Part shown: positions 49,638-59,152 of the stretch, piece by piece
Position numbering within the stretch: position 1 is the first letter of the stretch
Layout: each line of letters opens with the position of its first letter
Assembly (NCBI GenBank): GCA_902604355.1
Contig: CACKYN010000005.1
Location: 1-64,000, forward strand
Length of the DNA: 64,000 nucleotides
Source of the DNA: an uncultured Pelagibacteraceae bacterium
GTDB taxonomy: Bacteria > Pseudomonadota > Alphaproteobacteria > Pelagibacterales > Pelagibacteraceae
Direction of reading: 5' to 3'
Translations under genes and position numbers: made by a program
The notes under the pieces: model-generated
Told to the model about the DNA's origin: nothing
Database searches by the model: none
Seen by the model: the letters and a program-made list of their open reading frames with translations, nothing else

Positions 49638-50688
49638 ATGGACTTCTTACATCATATTTTTTAGATAATTTCTCTAGTTCTTTAATAGTTTCTTTAGAGA
49701 GCAAAATTCCTTTTTTTGAGTTTACATTTTGATTATTAAATTCAGGCTCACCAGGATGTAGTATTTTTTTAAAGCCTTTTGCTTTTTTAAGTTTTTTTAC
49801 CTCCTTAATTCCAAATTCAATTTTTTTTATAAAGTTCGTGTGTGATTGAAATAGATCAGTCCTAAGACAAATCATCAAATGACCTACATTTGAAGCTCCA
49901 GAAAAGTCATTAATTGCATTTTTAACTTTACCACTATGATTTGCACCTGTAAAAATTCCAGCTACTATATCCATCATCCATGATAATCCAGCACCTTTCA
50001 TTCCTCCAAAAGGTAACATGATTCCTTCAAAAGCTTTTGCCCCATCATTCGTGGGTTTTCCAAATTTATCCAATGCATACCCAAAAGGTATTTTAATATT
50101 ATTTTGAGCAGCAAATTTTAACTTTCCTCTCGCAACAGAAGAAGATGCCATATCAAGTATAAAGGGTTTATTGATTTTTTTTGTAGGACAGCCAAATGCA
50201 AAAGGACTTGTGCCAAAGAAAGGTGCCATCGCTCCATGAGGTGGCAAGGCTTTTGATGCGTTAGTAAATACCCAAGCAATACATTTATTTTTTGCAGCAA
50301 TTTCTAAATAATTTGCTGCCATTCCAAAATGGTTGCTTTCACTTATTCCTACCAAACCAATCCCATTTTTTTTTGCTAGAGAGACGCATTTTTTTATTCC
50401 TTCATTGGCGGCTATATAACCCAGACCATTATCACCTGACAAATGAAAAATATTATTAGTTATTTTTTTAAATTTCAGTATTGGATTAATTTTAGCTGAT
50501 TTTTTTTCAATCCTTTTTATATAAATTGGTAATCTAACAATACCGTGTGACCAAACACCTCTTTCATCTGCTCTCACTATTAAATTTGCAACTGTTTTTG
50601 AATTTAAGTTATTTAAGCCAACTTTTTTTAGAACCTTAAATGCAAAATTGATTAAATCTGTTTTTTTATATCTTTTTTTAATATTCAT
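49627..50688 (-). CDS. LDH2/MDH-family NAD(P)-dependent dehydrogenase
   Basis: 'RADERGVWSHGIVRLPIYIKRIE', 'GIGLVGISESNHFGMAANYLEIA', 'GTSPFAFGCPTK', 'LDMASSSVARGK', 'PFGGMKGAGLSWMMDI'. Confidence 0.9.
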   Translation of the reverse strand: MNIKKRYKKTDLINFAFKVLKKVGLNNLNSKTVANLIVRADERGVWSHGIVRLPIYIKRIEKKSAKINPILKFKKITNNIFHLSGDNGLGYIAANEGIKKCVSLAKKNGIGLVGISESNHFGMAANYLEIAAKNKCIAWVFTNASKALPPHGAMAPFFGTSPFAFGCPTKKINKPFILDMASSSVARGKLKFAAQNNIKIPFGYALDKFGKPTNDGAKAFEGIMLPFGGMKGAGLSWMMDIVAGIFTGANHSGKVKNAINDFSGASNVGHLMICLRTDLFQSHTNFIKKIEFGIKEVKKLKKAKGFKKILHPGEPEFNNQNVNSKKGILLSKETIKELEKLSKKYDVRSPFKV

Positions 50689-50771
50689 ATTTTTAACTGT
50701 TATAACCTGATGTTTTAAAATATAGAAAATACTTTATATAATCTTTTAAAGTATTAAATTAAATAAAAACC

Positions 50772-53399
50772 ATGATTTTTAAAAGTTTCAAAAAAATTGC
50801 TATTGATAATAAAGAATATCATTTTGCAGATATCAGTAAAATTAAGGATATAGAAAAAATACCTTATACCTATAGAATTTTGTTAGAAAATATAATTAGG
50901 CAGAATCTTTTGGGTCGTAATGATAATGCTGAAGCTCAAATAAAATCAATTTTAGAAAAACGATTAGGTGAAGCAATTAATTTTGCTCCAAATAGAATTT
51001 TAAGTCATGACATTTTAGGTAAAGTTATGTTGGTAGATTTTATTGCCTATAGAGAAGCCCTTCAAAAAAAAGGAATTGATTCTAAAGATATCCAACCAGA
51101 TGTACCTGTAGATTTGGTGATTGATCATTCTTTGCAGGTTGATTATTTTGGAAATGATAAAGCTGAAATTGAAAACTTAAAAAAAGAGTATGAAAGAAAT
51201 TCTGAGAGATTTTCTTTTTTAAGATGGTGTTCAAAATTTTTGGATAAAGTTAATGTAATTCCACCAGGGGTTGGTATTTGTCATCAGGTAAATATTGAAT
51301 ATTTATCTAAAGTCGTATGGAGAGAAAAAAAGAAAGATCTAAATCTTATTCATCCAGATACTTGCATAGGAACTGATAGTCATACTCCAATGGTAAATGC
51401 TATAGGTGTTTTAGGTTGGGGTGTTGGTGGAGTTGAGGCAGAAATTTCTATGCTTGGAAAAACAATACCTATGACTGTGCCAGAGATAGTTGGGGTAAAT
51501 TTAAAGAACCAACTTAAGGAAGGAATAACTTCAACAGACTTAGTTTTATATATTACAAAATTATTAAGAAAAAATAAGGTTGTTGGAAGCTTTATTGAAT
51601 TTTGTGGAGAAGGAGTTGAAAGTCTTACTGTTGGGGATAGAGCAACTATTTCAAATATGGCACCGGAGTATGGGGCAACTGCAGTCCTATTTCCTGTTGA
51701 CAATTCAACTTTAGATTATTTGCGTATGACAGGAAGAACAGATGAAGAAATTCAAGTTGTTGAAGAATATTCAAAACATCAAAAACTATGGCGAAGATCT
51801 GATATTACTCCAGACTATAACAGAGTTTTAAATCTTGATTTATTCTCAATAGAACCTTGTGTGTCAGGACCCAAAAATCCTGAGGATAAAATTAATTTAA
51901 ATAAGTTTTCAAATGAAATTAATTCTCACTCTAACATGCTTTACAGTCAAGATTTACGAGAGGATGAATTTGAAGTACCTAATCTTGATTACAAAGTAAA
52001 AGATGCAGACATAATGATTGCGGCAATAACAAGCTGTACAAACACTGCAAATCCAAAAAATGTTATTGCAGCAGGTTTGATTGCGAAAAAATTAGTTGAG
52101 CTAGGTTTTAAAAAAAATAATAAAGTAAAAACATCTTTTGCACCGGGTAGCAAAGTTACAGCAGAGATTTTAAGTAAATCTGGTTTGCAAAAATATTTAG
52201 ATCAATTAGGTTTTAATGTAGTTGGTTTTGGATGTACAACTTGTAACGGCAGCTCAGGACCTTTAGACGAAAACTTAGCAAATACTATAGAAAAAGAAAA
52301 AATTTTTTCAGTTGCAGTGCTTTCAGGAAATAGAAATTTCCAAGGGAGAATACATCCAAATATAAGAGCTTCATACTTGGCATCCCCTGCATTAGTGGTA
52401 CTGTTTTCTATAATAGGTAATGTCAAAATTAATCTTTTAAGTGACAGTTTAGGAAAAAGTTCTAATGATCAAAATATTTTTTTAAAGGATGTTTGGCCTT
52501 CAAATATAGAAGTGGATAAAATTGTAAATGAGTTTTACAAAGCAGAAACTTTTAGAGAAAAGTATGATCAGGTGTATCAGGGAGGAAGTTTATGGGAAAA
52601 TTTAAATGTTTCAAATTCTCAAGATTATGACTGGCCTGATAGTACTTATATAAAAAAACCTCCATACTTAAAACATGCAGAAGATAATCAAACTAATGAT
52701 ATAGAACTAGCCCGACCACTAGTATTACTTGGTGACTCTGTCACTACAGACCATATTTCTCCCTCTAGTGTTATAACAAAAGGAACAGCAGCTTGGGATT
52801 ACTTAACAAAACTTGGATTAGACTCTAAAGATTTTAATAATTATTTAACTCGAAGAGCCAATCATGAAATTGTAGAAAGATCTACTTTTGCTAGTTTAAG
52901 ACTAAGAAATTTAATGGTACCCAATCAGGAAGGAAGTCTTACAATTAAATATCCAGAAAATAAAGTAACGAGAATTTATGAAGCTGCAGTTCAATATAAA
53001 AAAGAGAAAAAAGAAATTATAGTTATAGCAGGCGAAAATTATGGATGTGGATCGTCAAGAGATGTAGCCGCTAAAGGACCATTATTAATTGGTGTAAGAG
53101 CAATAGTTGCAAAAGGATTTGAAAGAATTCATAGATCAAATTTAATTGGAATGGGATTGCTCCCTTTAGAATTTGAAAATGGACAAGGTATCAATGAGCT
53201 AAATATTGAAAGTTCAGACCAGTTTAGCTTATTAGGGTTAAATGATATTACAAATGAAAATAAAAAAGTGCTCATGAAAATACATAAACAAACTGGTGAT
53301 ATTATTGAAGTTACACTTAATGCTAGATTAGATGTTCCAGAAGAGTTAAATTTTTGGAAAAATGGTGGGATTTTGCCTACAGCTTATAAGGAGGCTTAA
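50772..53399 (+). CDS. acnD: Aconitase family, probably AcnD-like (2-methylcitrate dehydratase)
   Basis: 'DTCIGTDSHTPMVNAIGVLGWGVGGVEAE', 'GEGVESLTVGDRATISNMAPEYGATAVLFPVDNSTLDYLRMTGR', 'ITSCTNTANPKNVIAAGL', 'FGCTTCNGSSGPL', 'GENYGCGSSRDVAAKGPLL'; adjacent prpF favours AcnD over AcnA. Confidence 0.75.
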   Translation: MIFKSFKKIAIDNKEYHFADISKIKDIEKIPYTYRILLENIIRQNLLGRNDNAEAQIKSILEKRLGEAINFAPNRILSHDILGKVMLVDFIAYREALQKKGIDSKDIQPDVPVDLVIDHSLQVDYFGNDKAEIENLKKEYERNSERFSFLRWCSKFLDKVNVIPPGVGICHQVNIEYLSKVVWREKKKDLNLIHPDTCIGTDSHTPMVNAIGVLGWGVGGVEAEISMLGKTIPMTVPEIVGVNLKNQLKEGITSTDLVLYITKLLRKNKVVGSFIEFCGEGVESLTVGDRATISNMAPEYGATAVLFPVDNSTLDYLRMTGRTDEEIQVVEEYSKHQKLWRRSDITPDYNRVLNLDLFSIEPCVSGPKNPEDKINLNKFSNEINSHSNMLYSQDLREDEFEVPNLDYKVKDADIMIAAITSCTNTANPKNVIAAGLIAKKLVELGFKKNNKVKTSFAPGSKVTAEILSKSGLQKYLDQLGFNVVGFGCTTCNGSSGPLDENLANTIEKEKIFSVAVLSGNRNFQGRIHPNIRASYLASPALVVLFSIIGNVKINLLSDSLGKSSNDQNIFLKDVWPSNIEVDKIVNEFYKAETFREKYDQVYQGGSLWENLNVSNSQDYDWPDSTYIKKPPYLKHAEDNQTNDIELARPLVLLGDSVTTDHISPSSVITKGTAAWDYLTKLGLDSKDFNNYLTRRANHEIVERSTFASLRLRNLMVPNQEGSLTIKYPENKVTRIYEAAVQYKKEKKEIIVIAGENYGCGSSRDVAAKGPLLIGVRAIVAKGFERIHRSNLIGMGLLPLEFENGQGINELNIESSDQFSLLGLNDITNENKKVLMKIHKQTGDIIEVTLNARLDVPEELNFWKNGGILPTAYKEA

Positions 53400-53404
53400 G
53401 ATTA

Positions 53405-54538
53405 ATGGCACAAAGATGGATCAAGGCTACATATTATCGAGGTGGAACAAGTAAAGGTGTTTTCTTTCAAAAGAAAGATTTACCTACCTCAAATCAAAAA
53501 GAGTTAAATGATTTGTTTTTAAAAGTTATTGGAAGTCCAGACTTTAACAAAAGACAGTTAAATGGAATGGGTGGTGGTGTATCATCAGTTTCTAAGTGTG
53601 TTATTATAAGTCCATCAGATCGAGATGATGCTGATGTTGACTATAACTTTATTCAGATTGCTATAGATAAACCTATTGCAGAATGGAATAATAATTGTGG
53701 TAATTTATCAGGTGCAGTTGGACCCTATGCAATTCAAGAGGGTATAGTTAAACCAAAAGAAGGTGAAAATAAAATAAGAATTTACCAAGTCAATACTAAC
53801 AAAATCATCCATTCAACTTTTAATGTTAAAGATGGAAAACCATTAATCGAAGGTGACTATTCGATTGCGGGAGTTCATGGAACTGGATCCAAAGTTAGAT
53901 TAGATTATTTAGAACCTGGAGGGTCTGGAACAGGAAAACTTCTCCCTACGGGAAATGTAATTGATGAAATAGAAATTAAAGATTTTGGCAAAATTAGTGT
54001 AAGTATAATTGACGCCGCAACACCTCTTGTATATTTGCTTGCAGAGGATATTGGTTTAGAAGGTACAGAAACACCAGATGTACTTGATGCACAAATTGAC
54101 AAAATGAATTTAATACAAAAAATAAGACGAAAGTCTGCACATATTATTGGTTTATCAAAATCAGAAGATGATGCACCAATGAACACACCTAGAATTGGAA
54201 TTGTAACTTCTGCAAAAGATTATGTTAGTTTGGATGGAACCAAAATTAATTCTAAAGATCAAGATATTACAACTAGAATGTTTTCAATGGAAAAAACTCA
54301 TAAAGCAATAATGGGTACTGCCGGAGTGAATATTGGTGTTGCTGCTGCAATTGAGGGTACTATCCCAAATAATGTGAAAAGAAAAGACTCTAACCCAATG
54401 GAACTACGCGCAGGAAATCCATCAGGAATAATGACAGCGGGAGCTGTTATCGAAAGTAAAGAGGGAAAGCCCTTTGCAAAATCTGCAATTTTTTATAGAA
54501 CATTCAGACCACTTATGCGTGGTGAAGTTTTGGTCTAA
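53405..54538 (+). CDS. prpF: PrpF-family 2-methylaconitate cis-trans isomerase
   Basis: 'KATYYRGGTSKGVFFQKKDLP', 'QLNGMGGGVSSVSKCVIISPS', 'NCGNLSGAVGPYAI', 'GSGTGKLLPTGNVID', 'AGNPSGIMTAGA'. Confidence 0.92.
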   Translation: MAQRWIKATYYRGGTSKGVFFQKKDLPTSNQKELNDLFLKVIGSPDFNKRQLNGMGGGVSSVSKCVIISPSDRDDADVDYNFIQIAIDKPIAEWNNNCGNLSGAVGPYAIQEGIVKPKEGENKIRIYQVNTNKIIHSTFNVKDGKPLIEGDYSIAGVHGTGSKVRLDYLEPGGSGTGKLLPTGNVIDEIEIKDFGKISVSIIDAATPLVYLLAEDIGLEGTETPDVLDAQIDKMNLIQKIRRKSAHIIGLSKSEDDAPMNTPRIGIVTSAKDYVSLDGTKINSKDQDITTRMFSMEKTHKAIMGTAGVNIGVAAAIEGTIPNNVKRKDSNPMELRAGNPSGIMTAGAVIESKEGKPFAKSAIFYRTFRPLMRGEVLV

Positions 54539-55383
54539 GAAATTCTTATATCTCCACTTATTTGAGTTCTATGCATAACCCGTCTAGTATTTGGGTCAAA
54601 TGAGTCTCTTTTGTGTAAGACAAAAAGATTTTTCCACATCAACACTTCGTTATTTTGCCATCGATGGGTAAAGGTATATTTTTCTTGCGTAGCATGTAAC
54701 CATAATTCATTTAGTAGACTCTCACTTTCATCAATAGTCATTCCAACTATGTAAGCATGTGGTCTTCTGCCAAGAAAAAGTGATTTTTTTTGAGTAGTAG
54801 GATCTTTAAAAATAATTGGATGTTTTGCTCCTGGCGTTAGAGATGGATCAGCATTTTCTTTGTACCCTTTTCTTAATTGTCCAGCACTATTATGTGAGGC
54901 ATCATGAATTAAAATTTTACCATGAATTTTTTTTATTAAGCGCTCAGGCATATCCTCATAAGCAGCAATCATATTAGAAAAGTGTGTATCACCTTGATTT
55001 TTTGGTACTTCTAACGAGTACAAAATTGCACCTTTTGGCGGAATTTCATTATAGGTCATATCAGCATGCCATGTGGCCTCGCCATCACCAAGAATACCAA
55101 TTGGTTTTCCTTTTTCTTTAACATTTGATATTACGTTTATTTCTGGGTATTCAGGTGAAAAATTTATCCCATATGGATTAGGTGCAGGTAAGTCTAAATT
55201 TCCAAAGTATTTACTAAATTTTAATAATTGTGGATCATTTAATTTTTGATTTTTAAATGTCAAAACTAAATTTTCATCCCAAGCTTTTTGGATAAAATTA
55301 ATCTGATCTACTTTTAAATCTTTTGATAAATCAATATTTACAATTTCAGCTGATAAAGCTTTTTTACTTTTAATTAAATTCAT
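54535..55383 (-). CDS. TauD/TfdA-family Fe(II)/2-oxoglutarate dioxygenase
   Basis: 'GEATWHADMTYNEIPPKGAILYSLEVPKNQGDTHFSNM' (HxD), 'WQNNEVLMWKNLFVLHKRDSFDPNTRRVMHRTQI' (distal His and Arg). Confidence 0.9.
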   Translation of the reverse strand: MNLIKSKKALSAEIVNIDLSKDLKVDQINFIQKAWDENLVLTFKNQKLNDPQLLKFSKYFGNLDLPAPNPYGINFSPEYPEINVISNVKEKGKPIGILGDGEATWHADMTYNEIPPKGAILYSLEVPKNQGDTHFSNMIAAYEDMPERLIKKIHGKILIHDASHNSAGQLRKGYKENADPSLTPGAKHPIIFKDPTTQKKSLFLGRRPHAYIVGMTIDESESLLNELWLHATQEKYTFTHRWQNNEVLMWKNLFVLHKRDSFDPNTRRVMHRTQISGDIRIS

Positions 55384-55417
55384 AATTACTCATAATATAT
55401 AAATAAGTTTTCATTAA

Positions 55418-56179
55418 TTACAAATAAGGCTCTAAACCTACATAAATTAATCTAAGCGCGCCAAATAGTAGTATGAAGGTTAATACTTTTTTAAAATATT
55501 TCTCTCCTTTAGAGACTAAAACAAGCTTGCCTATAAAAGTCCCAACAAAGCCAACTAAAATCATTAATCCAACTAGAAATATATATTCCTCAAAAGCAAA
55601 ACCTATAAAAAAAAATGCTAATGATTTAAATAAATGTTGAAAAGTCATTAAAGAACCATGTGTGACCACATGTTTAACTGGATTAAAGTTAAAATTTTTA
55701 ATCAACGCTGATATTAATGGACCTGAAGCACCAAATAACATCGACAATGTTGATGATACTGCCCCACCAAAAAAAATATACTTTTTTCCAAGTTTTGGAA
55801 ATTTACCAAAGATAGAATAAAGTATAAATAACCCAACCCCTACCTGTCCAATTGAGGGATCTAATACTTCATAAATATTTACTCCCAAATATGATCCTAT
55901 TAAACTACCAATAATGAACGGAAGAATAACACTTTTATCTAAATCTTTAACAGAGACAAATATTCTTGCAAAATTTGACCCTAATTGAACTATTCCATGA
56001 ACAGGTATTAACGCAAGTGGTGGTACAACAAATGATAAACCCACTAACATTAGAATTCCACCACCAAGACTTAAGGCAGTGGATATAAAAGAACAAATTA
56101 AATTTAGAATTATTAAAAAAACTGCTGCATATATTGAAATTGTTTCAGGTAAAAGAGATGAAAAGTCCATTAATCTCAA
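55418..56179 (-). CDS. TSUP (TauE/SafE) family anion permease
   Basis: About 8 TM; 'ALSLGGGILMLVGLSFVVPPLALIPVHGIVQLGSNFARI', 'FGASGPLISALIKN'. Confidence 0.88.
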   Translation of the reverse strand: MRLMDFSSLLPETISIYAAVFLIILNLICSFISTALSLGGGILMLVGLSFVVPPLALIPVHGIVQLGSNFARIFVSVKDLDKSVILPFIIGSLIGSYLGVNIYEVLDPSIGQVGVGLFILYSIFGKFPKLGKKYIFFGGAVSSTLSMLFGASGPLISALIKNFNFNPVKHVVTHGSLMTFQHLFKSLAFFFIGFAFEEYIFLVGLMILVGFVGTFIGKLVLVSKGEKYFKKVLTFILLFGALRLIYVGLEPYL

Positions 56180-57522
56180 AGATTAAGATCACACAACTTA
56201 ACTAATTCACTGGCATTAAAGTCTTTATGTAAAATTAAATCAATAAGATCATCGGTTTGAGATGTTTTAAAAACTGAAAACAATCTTTTTGATTTCGCAA
56301 TAATATCCTTTTCTTCCATGGGGTTATCTGGGGTTCCACGAACAGACTTTGCATGGTAAAATAGTTTTTTATCATTATTTAAGATAATTGTAATTTTAGA
56401 CTGCCTTTCTGGTCTAGCAATTGCTAATTCCTCACTTGAAATAGATTTAATTTTTTTTCTCAAACTTACTACTTCCGAGTCGTTGAATAGTTGTTCATCA
56501 TGTGCCTCTTCATATCCCATAGTTTTTTTTATTAAATGAACGGCAATTAAATGTTGTGCACTGATAGAAGGAATTTCTCTATCATTAACAATGTGAAAAC
56601 GATCAGCTGGTATTTCTACTGTTAATTCTTTTATATCTTTGTAATTAAAGTCATTATTTTGAAGTAAATACTCTATTGCATCCATCATGGATTGAATTGG
56701 TGAGCCTACAGACCATTTTTTTAATGAAGCATTATCAATTTCAAAATTTTCACCTAATTTTTCGTTTAACAGTTCAGGTTTAGCATTGTGAGCAAAGCCT
56801 GCATGAAATCCCCTTTCTCCTAAGATCGGATCTCTCACAGATGTAAAATTATCTTTAGCTAATAATGCTGAATAAATGGCATTTCTTGAGGTCATTCCAG
56901 AGAATACAAATGCTTTCTCAATATGATCAGGATCTCTATTCCAACATGCTAATCCTGAAGCTTGTTGAACAGTATATGAAATCAAATAATTGCATTGTTC
57001 GTGAGTTAATTTTAATAACGCACCAGCAGAAGCTGCACTTCCAAAAATTGGTCCTATACTGTGAGTTGCAAAAATACTAGTTTTAGGTGTTTTATATCCA
57101 AGGCTTGTTGTAAACCTAACGCCAACATCATAACCCAAAGCAATACCTTTAAAAATTTCCTCACTGCTAAGATTTTCTTTCTCTGCGACTGCCAGTGTTG
57201 TTGGAATTATTGCGCAACCTGGATGAAATCTTCCTTTTGTATGTGAGTCATCAGTTTCGTTGGCATGAGCAGCCATACCATTTGAAAATGCAGCATTTAT
57301 TGCCGAAACTTTAATATTATTACCTAATAAAGTGGCCTCCTGTACTCCGCCTTGATTTTTTGAAAAATTAAAACCTTTTTGCCCAGGAGGCAAAAGCCTC
57401 CCTGTAAGTATAGAAACAATCGCATCTAGTAAATGAAAACGTGTTTTGATTTTAGTTTTTTCAGGTAGATTATTACTTAAAGCTGTTGAAATATATTTTG
57501 TTAAATCATCCTGGATTTTCAT
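56176..57522 (-). CDS. MmgE/PrpD family protein, copy 2
   Basis: 'NGMAAHANETDDSHTKGRFHPGCAIIPTTLAVAE', 'GYDVGVRFT', 'FHAGFAHNAKPELL'. Confidence 0.9.
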   Translation of the reverse strand: MKIQDDLTKYISTALSNNLPEKTKIKTRFHLLDAIVSILTGRLLPPGQKGFNFSKNQGGVQEATLLGNNIKVSAINAAFSNGMAAHANETDDSHTKGRFHPGCAIIPTTLAVAEKENLSSEEIFKGIALGYDVGVRFTTSLGYKTPKTSIFATHSIGPIFGSAASAGALLKLTHEQCNYLISYTVQQASGLACWNRDPDHIEKAFVFSGMTSRNAIYSALLAKDNFTSVRDPILGERGFHAGFAHNAKPELLNEKLGENFEIDNASLKKWSVGSPIQSMMDAIEYLLQNNDFNYKDIKELTVEIPADRFHIVNDREIPSISAQHLIAVHLIKKTMGYEEAHDEQLFNDSEVVSLRKKIKSISSEELAIARPERQSKITIILNNDKKLFYHAKSVRGTPDNPMEEKDIIAKSKRLFSVFKTSQTDDLIDLILHKDFNASELVKLCDLNL

Positions 57523-59033
57523 TAGAAAATACCTTTTATATTATTTTTTTTGAAGTCTAAATGTTTTTCTTTGCAGACTATATTTAAAGTCTTTATTTCA
57601 TTTGATTTTAATTTTTCCAGATTACCAATTAAATTTATAAATCTATTTTCTTCTTGTTTATGAATTATATTTTTAGTCAAAATTTTCATTTTATTAATAT
57701 ATTCATCTCTTCCAAAAGGAGTTTTTCCATTTGGATGAGCATTGGCAAATTCTAGTTGGTCAATTATTTTTAGTCCATTCATAAGCTCTATTTCTACTTT
57801 TGCTCCTTGTGCTTTTTTTAAAGGATCAGGTTCATCATAATACTTTTTATTCCAACTTTTACTTTCAAAAGTTTTTATTTTTCTCCATAATTTAATCGTA
57901 TCAAGTTTATTTTTTCTTTTTTTAGAATAACTTTTTTCGTGGTGCCAAGCTCCATCTTCCAAAGCAACTGCAAAAATATACATTGCTGAATGGTCAAGAG
58001 TTTCTCTTGAGGCTTTAGGACTATACTTTTCATTATCATTGCTCCCACTACCCATCACAATATGGGTATATTTTTTTGAATAAATATTTATTTTTTTTAT
58101 ATGCTTTATATTTTTAATTTTTTTTCTCATCTTAAATGCTAAATCAATTAAAGCATTTCCATGATAACCCGCTGAATGTTCTTTTGTAAAAGTTCCTAAA
58201 ATTCCATTTCTAGACTCATTTTTTTCAGGTAAATTAATTTTTATATTTTTGTTTTCTTTTTCTAATAAAATTGAAATGATACCATAATCACCCTCCCAAA
58301 CTGGACTTGGTGATTTATCACCTCTGATTGCTCTATCAATTGCATCTATTGCATTTTTACCAACTAACCCAGGAGCATAAGCTTTCCAGCTAGATAAGTT
58401 TCCTTTTCTTCCTTGTCTTGTAAAAATAGACGTGTGTGCACTCCACTGTATCGCTTGATAAATTGTTTCTGTATCTAACTTTAAAAGTCTACCAATTCCA
58501 CTAGTAATTGCTGGACCTAAATGTCCTACATGATCAATCTTATTTGGATTAAGAGCAATTGACATTGATAACCTTAATTGTGTTTCATAACTTGTTGCAA
58601 TAGCTTTTATTAAATCTTTACCATTACAATTTCTTTGCTGCGCTACTGCTAAAATAGTTGGTATGCAGTCTCCAGGATGGCAAGTTTCTTTAGCCATTAT
58701 ATTGTCATGAAAATCTAATTCTCTCACTGCTACTGCATTTGCCCAAGCTGCCCACTGACAATCAAATTTTTTTTTTGAATTTAATCCAATTAAAGTCGCA
58801 CCACTTCTATTTTCAAACTGCATCGCTTGTGCTCTAGCAATTTTAACTGCCTCCCTATTTAAAGCAGCAACTGCAACACCTGCATTGTCAATAATCCTAT
58901 TGCCAACCATCTCAATTACATCTTTGTTTAAATTCCAATCTTCAGAAGCCATCTTAGCAATTAGCCAAGCTAGGTGATTTTTTTTACTTATTTTTTTTCC
59001 CGGTTTTTGAAGTTTAATTGGATGTGTTTTCAT
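57522..59033 (-). CDS. MmgE/PrpD family protein, copy 3 (closest to canonical PrpD by eye)
   Basis: 'AVAVRELDFHDNIMAKETCHPGDCIPTILAVAQQRNCNGKDLIKAIATSYETQLRL', 'KAYAPGLVGKNAIDAIDRAIRGDKSP'. Confidence 0.9.
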   Translation of the reverse strand: MKTHPIKLQKPGKKISKKNHLAWLIAKMASEDWNLNKDVIEMVGNRIIDNAGVAVAALNREAVKIARAQAMQFENRSGATLIGLNSKKKFDCQWAAWANAVAVRELDFHDNIMAKETCHPGDCIPTILAVAQQRNCNGKDLIKAIATSYETQLRLSMSIALNPNKIDHVGHLGPAITSGIGRLLKLDTETIYQAIQWSAHTSIFTRQGRKGNLSSWKAYAPGLVGKNAIDAIDRAIRGDKSPSPVWEGDYGIISILLEKENKNIKINLPEKNESRNGILGTFTKEHSAGYHGNALIDLAFKMRKKIKNIKHIKKINIYSKKYTHIVMGSGSNDNEKYSPKASRETLDHSAMYIFAVALEDGAWHHEKSYSKKRKNKLDTIKLWRKIKTFESKSWNKKYYDEPDPLKKAQGAKVEIELMNGLKIIDQLEFANAHPNGKTPFGRDEYINKMKILTKNIIHKQEENRFINLIGNLEKLKSNEIKTLNIVCKEKHLDFKKNNIKGIF

Positions 59034-59057
59034 AAATAACTAAATAAATGAATTATG

Positions 59058-59083
59058 TTTCATAATATGAAATGACATTTTAC
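59058..59083. promoter_or_regulatory. Palindromic operator candidate overlapping shared motif copy 3
   Basis: Perfect 15-nt palindrome TTTCATAATATGAAA (59058-59072); overlaps TATGAAATGACATTTTAC (59066-59083). Sits between divergent PrpD copy 3 and tctC. Confidence 0.5.
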
Positions 59084-59152
59084 ATATTGAACTTAACTCT
59101 ATTAATGTGTTAACCTTTGTCAATTTTAATAAAACTAACTGAGAGGGAAATT

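Noticed and set aside
50689-50771. Possible fourth copy of the shared motif (TATAGAAAATACTTTATA) before the aconitase gene
   Set aside because: Needs an insertion and several mismatches to align; too weak in AT-rich DNA.
51380-52426. Minus-strand ORFs inside the aconitase gene
   Set aside because: Shadow ORFs of a conserved CDS; compositional artefact.
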